Positions 1 through 5,515 of a stretch of 5,875 bases of DNA are shown here, in pieces. The DNA comes from Streptomyces speibonae (lineage in GTDB: Bacteria; Actinomycetota; Actinomycetes; Streptomycetales; Streptomycetaceae). Every line of letters starts with the position of its first letter. Within the stretch, counting starts at the first letter, position 1. Made by a program: the position numbers and the translations under genes. The DNA lies in assembly GCA_000715605.1 (NCBI GenBank), contig KL568601.1, forward strand, positions 38,346-44,220. Reading direction: 5' to 3'. The notes beneath the pieces were generated by a model. It worked only from the letters and a program-made list of their open reading frames with translations. It ran no database searches and was not told the DNA's origin.

Positions 1-1641
1 CACCGTGCAGGTGGCCGCCGCCTCCTTGAGCGTGGCGTTCAGCAGCCGCTCGTTCTCCGCGTCCATCTGCGAGGTGACCTCGTCCAGGAGAAGGATGCGG
101 GGGCGCTTCAGCAGCATGCGGGCGATGGCGATCCGCTGGCGCTGGCCGCCGGAGACGAGGATGCCGCCGTCGCCCACCTCGGTGTCCAGACCGTCCGGGA
201 GCGACTCGGCGAACGCCGTGAGGTTCGTGCGCTCCAGTACGTCCGCGATCTCCGCGTCGGTGGCGTCCGGCCGGGCGTACACCAGGTTCGACCGCAGCGT
301 GCCCGCCAGCACCGGGGACTCCTGCTCGACCTGCCCGATGAGGTCGCGCACCTCCTTCAGCGGCATGTCCGCCACGTCCCGGCCGAGCAGGCGCACCGCG
401 CCCCGGTCCGCGTCGTACATCCGGCTGATGAGGGAGAGCACGGTGGACTTCCCGGCCCCGGACGGGCCGACCAGCGCGGTGCGGGAGAACTCGGGGACGG
501 TGAAGGACAGGTCGCGCAGCGCGGGGTGCCCCTCGCGGCCGGGGTAGGCGAAGGTCACGCCGTCGAGGGCCATCGCGGGGGCGGCGGACGAGGGCGGACG
601 GCCCGTGGTCCCGGTGGCCGCCGGCGCCGTCGTCCCGTTGGTCCGCTCCAGGGGCTCGTCGAGGAGTTCCTGGACCCGGGACAGGGCCGCGCGCCCCGCC
701 TGGAGGTCGGTGACGGAGGAGAACAGCGTCGCCATCGGCACGGCGAGGTAGAGCAGGTAGAGCAGGAAGGCGATCAGCTCGCCCAGCGCCATGGTGCCGT
801 CGGCGACCCTGGCCCCGCCGATGCCGAGCACGAGCACCAGCGCGCCCTGCACGGAGACCGCCGTCACCGGGTGGACCAGCGCCTCCAGCTTCGCCTGCCG
901 CAGCCCGGCCCGGTGGGCGGCCCGTACGTCGGCGACCAGGGCCTTCTCCTCGCGGTCCTCGGCGCCGCTGAGCTTGACCGTGCGGATCGCCCGCAGCACC
1001 CGCTCCAGCCCGGCCCCGATCCGGCCCACACTGCGCTGGGCCTCCACGGTGGCCGCCATGATCCGCAGGGAGACGGCGAACACCGCGAGGAACGACACCA
1101 GCAGACACCCCAGCGTCAGCCCGAGCATCAGCGGATCGAGCACCAGCATGAGCACGAGCGACCCGGTGAAGGTCAGCACACCGGCGAGTGTCTCGGTCAG
1201 GCTGGAGGCCAGCGCCCCGCGCACCGCGGTGGTGTCCGCGCTCACCCGGGAGATGAGGTCACCCGAGCGGTGCCGCGCGTAGGTGGCGGCCGGCCACCGC
1301 AGCAGCCGCCCGACCAGCGTCGTGCGCAGGTTCATCACGACGCCCTCGCCGATCCGGCCGAGCAGATAGCTCTGCACCGAGCCCAGCAGCGCCTCCGCCA
1401 GGAACAGCCCGACGATCACCAGCACCGTGGCGGTCACCGGCCGGGCGTCCGACAGATCGGTGAACACCTTCTTCACGACCAGCGGCTGCGCCAGCGCCAC
1501 CACGGCCGCCACACAGCTCAGCAGCGAGGCCGTGACCAGGGCGGGCGCCTGCGGCCTGGCGTGGGCGAGCAGTTGGCGCAGGGGGACCTTGGCGACCTCC
1601 GCCGCGTCCGCCTCCTGGCCCTGCTCCGTGTGTGCCTTCAC
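1..1641 (-). CDS. ABC exporter, fused TMD-NBD (C-terminus cut by window edge)
   Basis: This is the first 547 codons of an ABC exporter half-transporter; the frame is open to the left edge, so roughly the last 40-60 residues are missing. I chose the GTG at 1639-1641 because GGGGAGGG (rc of 1648-1655) sits 6 nt upstream. Residues ~35-52, 70-95, 153-193 and 260-308 are hydrophobic, as expected for a six-helix exporter membrane domain. A Thr/Ala-rich linker (~331-356) leads to the nucleotide-binding domain. That domain has Walker A GPSGAGKST (392-400), a Q-loop Gln near 437, a signature VSGGQ (496-500, Val for the usual Leu) and Walker B ILLLDE (516-521) with the catalytic Glu. The H-loop would lie outside the window. 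There is no N-terminal C39 peptidase domain, so it cannot itself cleave a leader. As last gene seen in the RiPP operon, it probably exports the mature peptide and/or gives immunity (inference). Family call is sure; substrate is not. Confidence 0.93.
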   Translation of the reverse strand, partial: MKAHTEQGQEADAAEVAKVPLRQLLAHARPQAPALVTASLLSCVAAVVALAQPLVVKKVFTDLSDARPVTATVLVIVGLFLAEALLGSVQSYLLGRIGEGVVMNLRTTLVGRLLRWPAATYARHRSGDLISRVSADTTAVRGALASSLTETLAGVLTFTGSLVLMLVLDPLMLGLTLGCLLVSFLAVFAVSLRIMAATVEAQRSVGRIGAGLERVLRAIRTVKLSGAEDREEKALVADVRAAHRAGLRQAKLEALVHPVTAVSVQGALVLVLGIGGARVADGTMALGELIAFLLYLLYLAVPMATLFSSVTDLQAGRAALSRVQELLDEPLERTNGTTAPAATGTTGRPPSSAAPAMALDGVTFAYPGREGHPALRDLSFTVPEFSRTALVGPSGAGKSTVLSLISRMYDADRGAVRLLGRDVADMPLKEVRDLIGQVEQESPVLAGTLRSNLVYARPDATDAEIADVLERTNLTAFAESLPDGLDTEVGDGGILVSGGQRQRIAIARMLLKRPRILLLDEVTSQMDAENERLLNATLKEAAATCTV

Positions 1642-1671
1642 CGGGTGCCCTCCCCTTGTCGGTGCCTGTGG

Positions 1672-1749
1672 CCGCTGTTTGTGCGCGGCCCGCTGCTTGT
1701 GCGCGGGGTCCGCTGTTCGTGTGCGGGGTCCGCTGTTCGTGGGTGTGGC
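1672..1749. repeat. ~20-bp imperfect tandem repeat, 4 units, in the spacer before the ABC gene
   Basis: Four head-to-tail units begin CCGCTG at 1672, 1690, 1710 and 1730 (18, 20, 20 and 20 bp). The best-conserved unit reads CCGCTGTTCGTGTGCGGGGT on the plus strand. The array fills most of the 113-bp gap between the membrane-protein stop (1755) and the ABC start (1641). In the transcript (minus strand) the unit junctions read GCGGACCCCGC, which could fold into small 4-bp hairpins (rc of 1703-1713 and 1723-1733). Possible roles are an mRNA-processing or stabilising element or a polymorphic slippage array. No protein is encoded here that I can support. Confidence 0.8.
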
Positions 1750-1754
1750 CCGCG

Positions 1755-2345
1755 TCAGCCGAGCGCGGAGGTGCCCGCCGCGAGGGCGGCGATCGTCAGG
1801 ACCGGTGCGACGGTTCTCGCGGCGCCCCACCGGCCGTCACGGAGCAGGGAGACGGTCAGTACGGCGTAGAGCGCCGCGTTGCTCAGGCTGAGGAACCCGA
1901 GCGCGGGAACGTCCGTCCACCGGGCGGGCGACGTCGCCAGGACCACCGGGGCGTCTCCCGTCACCGCCAACTCCACGAGGAGGGAGGCCGCTTCGGCGAG
2001 GGCGGAGCACAGCAGCGCGGCGGACACGGCGGCCAGGGGCGCGGACCCCAGCGGACCGGACACGCGGAGCGCCTTGCCCCACGACCAGACGATCAGCAGA
2101 CAGAGCGCGGCCACGACCAGGATGTCGAACACCCCCAGCAGGGCGGCGGCGACCGGAGCGGTGCCGCCCGTCAGACCCACGTCGGACAGCAGCGTCCCGT
2201 ACACGGTCTGGAGCACGGCCGTCCCCGCGTAGAGGAGACAGACCGCGGCCAGGCAGACCAGGGAGCGGCGCACCGGCCGCGTACGCGCGGGACCGCGCGG
2301 CTCCGCGTCGGCGGACACGGCGGGAGCGAGACTGCTCGGGCTCAT
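1755..2345 (-). CDS. Unrecognised ~5-TM membrane protein of the lanthipeptide-type operon
   Basis: The protein has 196 residues. A polar, Ala/Pro/Arg-rich N-terminus (1-27) ends in a positive cluster (RTRPVRR, 21-27), followed by hydrophobic segments at about 28-50, 64-88, 100-128, 147-168 and 172-193. This predicts an integral membrane protein with four to five helices and a cytoplasmic N-terminus by the positive-inside rule. I see no catalytic motif and recognise no family. The ATG start is supported by GAGGAGAG 6 nt upstream and by a 4-bp ATGA overlap with the HopA1-family gene stop, which implies translational coupling. It is followed by an ABC exporter. The most economical roles are immunity, a transporter partner, or a membrane anchor for the modification enzymes (inference from position only). 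The gene is certain; the function is unknown. Confidence 0.85.
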   Translation of the reverse strand: MSPSSLAPAVSADAEPRGPARTRPVRRSLVCLAAVCLLYAGTAVLQTVYGTLLSDVGLTGGTAPVAAALLGVFDILVVAALCLLIVWSWGKALRVSGPLGSAPLAAVSAALLCSALAEAASLLVELAVTGDAPVVLATSPARWTDVPALGFLSLSNAALYAVLTVSLLRDGRWGAARTVAPVLTIAALAAGTSALG

Positions 2346-3439
2346 CGGGTGCTCTCCTCGGCACCGGCCAGGGGGGCCGGCGTGGTGGTGTGGGGGACCG
2401 GCGTGGTGCTCTCGGCGGCCGGTGTGGTGCTGTCCGGGGTGGGCGTGGTGACGTAGGGGGCCGTGGGATCGATGCCGCGACGGGTGAGCTCGGTGGCGAG
2501 CAGGGGCACCAGGGCCGTGGCGCCCCGCCCGTGGTGGCCGAGCAGGAACCGCGCCACCGCGTCGCAGCGGTGCTCACCGAAACTGAGCCCCGCGAAGCCC
2601 TCGCCGCCCGGTTCGTCGGCCGCTCCGACGGCGGGCCGTACGCGCTCGGTGAGCGGGGGGATGTCGGTGCGGGCCGGTTCCGGCAGCCCGGTCAACGACG
2701 CGGCGACGCACTCCAGCGCGGACGCCCTGTCCTCCCGGCGCGCGTAGAGGACGGTGCCGTCGCGGCGCCCGTAGGCCGCGGGCAGGTCGAGCGTCTTGAA
2801 CGCGTAGGTCACACCGCTCCGTTCGAGGCGTCCGGTCAGCGCCGCCACCAGGGCGGGGACGCTGCGGACGGGCAGGTTGAGGTAGAACCGGGTCAGCGGC
2901 CCCTCGGGCTCCCCGCGGGAGCCGATGACGGAGAAGAACCCCGGCGACAGACCGGGCCGGCACGGAGGCAGCCGGAGCGCCACCACCTCCCCGGCGCCCG
3001 GCCGGCGGCTGCCCGGCGCCAGGTGCCGGTCCGCGCGCACGGTCATGCGCACCCCGTACTGCTCCACGGCCAGTTCACCGCCGTCGCGCTGGTCGCCTTC
3101 GGCTTCTTCCTCGGTGCGCACCACGCGCCAGCCCCCGCTGAGCGACCACGGCACCCTGACCGACGCGGCGAGTTCGGCGAGGAACTCCTCGTCGGGGTCG
3201 CCGGCGACGCCGGTCACCGGACGCCCCGCGTGGAACTCCTCATACAGCACCCTGCGCAGCTCTTCGGCGGCCCGCGGTGCCCGCCCGTCGACCACGGAGG
3301 TCCCGCTCGGGCCGTGCACCGCCACCGCGCCGGACGCCCGCCACTCGACGGCGTCCAGCATGGCCCGGAAGGCCGGGGCCAGGCGCATCCGGTGACGTCC
3401 GTTCGTCCCGTGCACGTCCGTGCTCGCCGTCGCCGTCAT
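2342..3439 (-). CDS. HopA1-family protein (class V lanthipeptide LanY-like, putative phospho-Ser/Thr lyase component)
   Basis: The protein has 365 residues and would be cytoplasmic. The frame is open far upstream, but the ATG at 3437-3439 is the natural start: GGGAG lies 6 nt upstream and it overlaps the kinase stop as ATGA. HopA1-like landmarks are an N-terminal helical region (LRRVLYEEFHAGRP, 61-74), FYLNLP (185-190), YAFKTLD (212-218), RRDGTVLYARRED (225-237) and SFGEHR (286-291) near the end of the domain. HopA1 is a type III effector family whose actinomycete homologues occur in class V lanthipeptide and thioamitide loci. There they act with an APH-like kinase in forming dehydroamino acids, and phosphate elimination is the proposed role. 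The last ~36 residues are an unusual Thr-Pro heptapeptide repeat outside the domain. Family membership rests on motif recognition and neighbours; the exact catalytic step is inferred. Confidence 0.87.
   Translation of the reverse strand: MTATASTDVHGTNGRHRMRLAPAFRAMLDAVEWRASGAVAVHGPSGTSVVDGRAPRAAEELRRVLYEEFHAGRPVTGVAGDPDEEFLAELAASVRVPWSLSGGWRVVRTEEEAEGDQRDGGELAVEQYGVRMTVRADRHLAPGSRRPGAGEVVALRLPPCRPGLSPGFFSVIGSRGEPEGPLTRFYLNLPVRSVPALVAALTGRLERSGVTYAFKTLDLPAAYGRRDGTVLYARREDRASALECVAASLTGLPEPARTDIPPLTERVRPAVGAADEPGGEGFAGLSFGEHRCDAVARFLLGHHGRGATALVPLLATELTRRGIDPTAPYVTTPTPDSTTPAAESTTPVPHTTTPAPLAGAEESTR
2369..2452 (-). repeat. 21-bp x 4 in-frame tandem repeat coding a Thr-Pro heptapeptide tail
   Basis: The core CCGGCGTGGTG (or close variants) recurs at 2377, 2398, 2419 and 2440, exactly 21 bp apart. 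In the HopA1-family reading frame it encodes four heptads, residues 330-357: VTTPTPD, STTPAAE, STTPVPH and TTTPAPL. The tail should be disordered and is Thr/Pro-rich. The exact period and in-frame unit length mean copy number could vary between strains without breaking the frame. Confidence 0.85.
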
Positions 3440-4608
3440 GAGCCGCTCCCGAGCAGGACGCGCGCGGACGACGCGGGCCGCACCACCAGATCGCGGGCCC
3501 GTCCGATCACCAGCAGGTCCCGCGAGGTCACCCGGCCGGTGGTCCGCACATCGCCCACGACACGGCTCAGCAGGGCCGAACCGGCGTGCGCCGCGACGAG
3601 CAGCGGCAGCAGCGGGCGCCCCCGGGTGAGCCGCTCGGGCGCGGTCCGCAGATAGCCGTGCCAGAACTCCACGGTGTACGCCGAGAGTTCGGGGGTGCGG
3701 GCCTCGACGGCGGACTGCCAGGACTCCACGTCGGGCTGCCGCGCCCGCACGGTGTACCAGGCGCGGTGCAGCAGATTGCCGAGGAAGTAGCCCAGCTCCG
3801 CGGCCGGATCGCTGTGGCGGCACAGCTCCCAGTCGATGACCGACGGCCGTCCGGTTCCATCCCGGGGCACGAGGACGTTCTCCGCGCGGAAGTCGCCGTG
3901 CAGCAGGCAGAGTGCGCGCACGGAGCGCGCGAGGCGCGACAGGGCGTCGCTCAGGGGCCGGTCGCCCTGCACCAGAGCCGCCACGCGGATCTCCGCGGGG
4001 GAGAACAGGGCGAACTCCTCCGGTGTGAGACGCGTGTAGTCGACCATCTGGGCGCGCTCGTCCGTCACGGCGGACTCGGTCAGCGCGGCGGGAAGGCCGG
4101 ACGGGCCGAGCCCGTGGAGCCGTCCGAGAAAGCGGCCGAGTTCCCCGAAACAGCCGTCGGGGAGGGGCCGGGACGCTACGAGGCGGTCGGCCAGGCTCTC
4201 CGCTCCGTTGATCAGCTCGAATTCCAGAATGCGATCTTCGGGGTAGGTGTTCAGAAGGCGGGGAACGCCGACCGTATGAGCTTCCGGGATGTGTGATCCG
4301 GCGGCCGTCGCATCCATTGCGGGAACGAGCAGGGAATGCGCGGCGCATTCGGCGGTGTACCGTTCGTCCTCGCGTTTGCGGTGCTGTTTCACCAGAACGC
4401 CGTGACCCTCGGGCCGGACAAGTGAGACCACCACATTGCGTCCGGCCCCCACTTTTACCTCACTGTATTCGTCGAGCCTCTCCCCGCGGCGGTCCAGATG
4501 CCGCCCCAGCCCCGTCGCGGAACCGAGGTCGGTGCCCGCGCGGGAGAGGGCGCCGGGCCCCCGGGAGGAGCCCGGCGCCGCGGGTCCGGTCGTCAGCAGC
4601 CGGCCCAC
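3436..4608 (-). CDS. APH/protein-kinase-like phosphotransferase (class V lanthipeptide LanK-like, putative peptide Ser/Thr kinase)
   Basis: This is a kinase-fold phosphotransferase of the aminoglycoside-phosphotransferase superfamily, 390 residues from the chosen start. The N-lobe shows GAGRN (54-58) where APH-like proteins have their Gly-rich turn, VLVKQ with probable ATP-binding Lys74, and a helix with Glu87. The catalytic loop is HGDFRAENVL (237-246; Asp239, Asn244), and VIDWE (257-261; Asp259) is the metal-binding equivalent of DFG. All key residues are present, so it should be active. Next to a HopA1 gene and a RiPP precursor, its inferred substrate is core Ser/Thr rather than an antibiotic. 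The start is uncertain. GTG 4606-4608 overlaps the precursor by 16 bp and preserves the first strand (EYSEVKV), but has no clear SD and puts a hairpin inside the gene. GTG 4450-4452 has GAGGT nearby but starts just before GAGRN (338 residues). The stop overlaps the next ATG as ATGA. Confidence 0.88.
   Translation of the reverse strand: MGRLLTTGPAAPGSSRGPGALSRAGTDLGSATGLGRHLDRRGERLDEYSEVKVGAGRNVVVSLVRPEGHGVLVKQHRKREDERYTAECAAHSLLVPAMDATAAGSHIPEAHTVGVPRLLNTYPEDRILEFELINGAESLADRLVASRPLPDGCFGELGRFLGRLHGLGPSGLPAALTESAVTDERAQMVDYTRLTPEEFALFSPAEIRVAALVQGDRPLSDALSRLARSVRALCLLHGDFRAENVLVPRDGTGRPSVIDWELCRHSDPAAELGYFLGNLLHRAWYTVRARQPDVESWQSAVEARTPELSAYTVEFWHGYLRTAPERLTRGRPLLPLLVAAHAGSALLSRVVGDVRTTGRVTSRDLLVIGRARDLVVRPASSARVLLGSGS
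4450..4461 (-). promoter_or_regulatory. SD-like GAGG plus alternative GTG start of the kinase gene
   Basis: On the minus strand this reads GAGG-TAAAA-GTG: a Shine-Dalgarno-like element (rc of 4458-4461) five bases before an in-frame GTG. The surrounding 25 bases are clearly less GC-rich than the flanks, as is common around actinomycete starts. If used, it places the kinase start ~140 nt after the precursor stop and downstream of the hairpin at 4549-4579. The cost is the loss of a plausible first beta-strand of the kinase fold. Confidence 0.4.
4549..4579 (-). terminator. Strong GC hairpin after the precursor stop (attenuator or processing/stability element)
   Basis: GGCGCCGGGC (4549-4558) and GCCCGGCGCC (4570-4579) are perfect inverted repeats of 10 bp. 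In the RNA they can be extended by one wobble and two G-C pairs to a ~13-bp stem with a 5-nt loop. The hairpin begins 13 nt after the precursor stop. No U-run follows, so it is not a textbook intrinsic terminator, but GC-rich actinomycetes often have such forms. RiPP operons commonly place a partial terminator or 3'-protecting hairpin here so the precursor is made in excess over its enzymes (established pattern; its application here is inferred). Confidence 0.65.
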
Positions 4609-5027
4609 TTGGTCGCACAGTTCTTCTTGATGGTCTGCTTGATGATGGTCCGCGTGACGGCCGTGGAGACCGGGCCGATCATCTGCGGGTCGGTCAGCTC
4701 CAGGGCGCCCTCGGCCTCGAGTATCTCGCGGGCCGCCTTGTCGTATTCGCGCACGTCGGAGCCCTCGACGGTACGCTCGACCAGGCCGACGAGCGCGGCC
4801 TCCAGCATCAGGTCCATGTACGTGCGGCCGCCCTCGTCCAGGCCCTCGTACCACTGCTCGAACGAAAGCCAGACGTCGTTCTTGCGCCCGAGGATCTCCA
4901 GGCCCTCGTGCACATCGACCTTCTTGGTGCTGCCGGTCAGCCCGTCGTCGGCGAGCACGGCGCGGACGACGTCCTCGCTCAGGAACTCCTTGTCGGCGAG
5001 CACGGCGGCCATGTCCTGCACAGTCAT
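4593..5027 (-). CDS. Putative class V-type lanthipeptide precursor (long leader, C-terminal core with two Cys)
   Basis: The product has 144 residues. The first ~115 are acidic, helix-prone and Cys-free, as expected for a leader, and contain a duplicated AVLAD motif (8-12 and 23-27). After EAEGALELTDPQ (105-116) the character switches abruptly to a basic, Thr-rich, Cys-containing tail ending NCATKWAGC. Candidate dehydration sites are S121, T122, T125, T127, T132 and T139; the only two Cys are C137 and C144, the last residue. A C-terminal TxxxxC (T139-C144) has the spacing that gives aminovinyl-(methyl)cysteine in thioamitides, provided a Cys decarboxylase exists. None is in the window. AAGGAG lies 6 nt before the ATG and fixes the start. 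The gene directly precedes the kinase and HopA1 genes, which strongly supports the precursor reading. The leader is far longer than in most lanthipeptides and the cleavage site is unknown. The compound name and activity cannot be told from sequence. Confidence 0.85.
   Translation of the reverse strand: MTVQDMAAVLADKEFLSEDVVRAVLADDGLTGSTKKVDVHEGLEILGRKNDVWLSFEQWYEGLDEGGRTYMDLMLEAALVGLVERTVEGSDVREYDKAAREILEAEGALELTDPQMIGPVSTAVTRTIIKQTIKKNCATKWAGC
4947..5007. repeat. 16-bp direct repeat within the precursor leader
   Basis: GTCGGCGAGCACGGCG occurs at 4947-4962 and again at 4992-5007, a 45-bp offset (15 codons). In the precursor frame both copies encode AVLAD, residues 8-12 and 23-27. This suggests a duplicated 15-residue segment at the start of the leader, which may be two copies of a helix face or an enzyme-recognition element (inference). 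Confidence 0.7.
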
Positions 5028-5033
5028 CTGCGA

Positions 5034-5039
5034 CTCCTT
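5034..5039 (-). promoter_or_regulatory. Ribosome binding site of the precursor gene
   Basis: AAGGAG on the minus strand lies six bases before the ATG at 5025-5027. It is one of the strongest Shine-Dalgarno matches in the window, in keeping with a precursor that must be made in large amounts. Only 37 bp separate the regulator stop (5065) from this ATG. A separate precursor promoter, if any, would therefore lie inside the regulator's 3' end; I found no convincing -35/-10 pair there. Confidence 0.75.
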
Positions 5040-5064
5040 GTGAGGTGATGTTCTCCGGTAGAGA

Positions 5065-5427
5065 TCATCGGGGGCAGCATCCGATTCCGGCTATTGGACT
5101 TTGGTCCATGGCGTCCCCGTGCACGGCCGGACACAATTGGCCGTGGTAACGGAGGGCCACCACTGTGGCCTCCGTCCGCGAGGTCAGCGCGAGTTTCGTG
5201 AGAATGCTGGTGAGATGCGCCTTCACCGTACGTTCGGTGATGCCGAAGCGCCGGGCGATGCCCCGGTTTCCTTCACACGCGGCCAGCCTCAGCAGAATCT
5301 GGCGCTCCCGGGCGGTGAGTCCGCGCAGGGAGGAAAGGAAATCGCGCGAGAAAAGAGCCGAATCCCCCGTGCAATGACACTCTGACGGTCTCTCTTTCAG
5401 CATGTCGGTCCGTGCCATGGTGCGCAT
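5065..5427 (-). CDS. Small LuxR-type HTH regulator without receiver domain
   Basis: This is a DNA-binding protein with a GerE/LuxR helix-turn-helix and little else; from ATG 5425-5427 it has 120 residues. The domain begins LTARERQILLRLA (37-49), and TERTVKAHLTSILTKL (64-79) covers the recognition helix and dimerisation region. The short segment before it has no receiver-like alpha/beta pattern and no phospho-acceptor Asp, so it cannot be a classical response regulator. The start is ambiguous: GTG at 5493 (142 residues), ATG at 5418 and ATG at 5403 (112 residues) are in frame, and none has a strong SD. The N-terminal part uses unusually AT-rich codons for this genome. Cys clusters flank the HTH: CHC (17-19 from this start) and CC near the C-terminus. 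It sits directly upstream of the precursor, so the likely role is a pathway-specific regulator (inference). Confidence 0.8.
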   Translation of the reverse strand: MRTMARTDMLKERPSECHCTGDSALFSRDFLSSLRGLTARERQILLRLAACEGNRGIARRFGITERTVKAHLTSILTKLALTSRTEATVVALRYHGQLCPAVHGDAMDQSPIAGIGCCPR

Positions 5428-5497
5428 GCTAGGCACGGACCCCTGTGCGAGGGATCCGCCGGATGTCCGGAAGATGACCTTCCCGCCCCCCACGTCC

Positions 5498-5515
5498 GTA
5501 GGGGGTGCGCCCTAC
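5498..5515. promoter_or_regulatory. Inverted repeat GTAGGG-N6-CCCTAC upstream of the LuxR-type gene
   Basis: This is a perfect 6-bp inverted repeat with a 6-bp spacer. It overlaps the histidine-kinase stop codon (5512-5514) and lies ~70-85 bp upstream of the regulator's ATG at 5427. Size and symmetry fit an operator for a dimeric regulator such as the LuxR-type protein, or a small RNA hairpin between the two genes. No second copy was noticed elsewhere in the window, so function is open. Confidence 0.4.

Noticed and set aside
526..1869. Long plus-strand open frame (447 codons)
   Set aside because: It is the antisense of the ABC gene. Its product is low-complexity Gln/His/Arg/Gly-rich sequence typical of non-coding frames in GC-rich DNA, while the opposite strand shows clear Walker and signature motifs.
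2390..3655. Long plus-strand open frame (421 codons)
   Set aside because: It is antisense to the HopA1 and kinase genes and has biased, motif-free composition.
3440..4348. Longer version of the HopA1-family protein (668 codons, from 4348)
   Set aside because: The extra N-terminal part is an out-of-frame reading of the kinase gene, rich in Arg/Pro. The ATG at 3439 has an SD and an ATGA overlap with the kinase stop.
3436..4608. Aminoglycoside resistance gene
   Set aside because: The catalytic motifs are shared by the whole kinase-like superfamily. Direct linkage to a RiPP precursor and a coupled HopA1 gene argues for peptide modification.
4609..4854. Longer version of the kinase starting inside the precursor (472 codons, from 4854)
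   Set aside because: The extra residues are an alternate-frame reading of the precursor coding sequence. The precursor frame is the one with the strong SD and coherent sequence.
3436..5027. Thioamitide (thioviridamide-like) locus
   Set aside because: The kinase/HopA1 pair is shared with thioamitide loci, but no YcaO or TfuA gene is present, and the basic Thr-rich core is unlike the short hydrophobic thioamitide cores. It cannot be excluded if YcaO/TfuA genes lie outside the window.
5095..5126. Small palindromes TGGAC-TTTG-GTCCA (5095-5108) and CCGTGCACGG (5117-5126) as operators of the precursor
   Set aside because: They lie within the regulator's coding end, are short, and no convincing promoter accompanies them, so chance is sufficient explanation.
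5469..5483. GGAAG-N5-CTTCC inverted repeat
   Set aside because: A five-bp arm is easily expected by chance in this composition, and nothing else marks it as functional.
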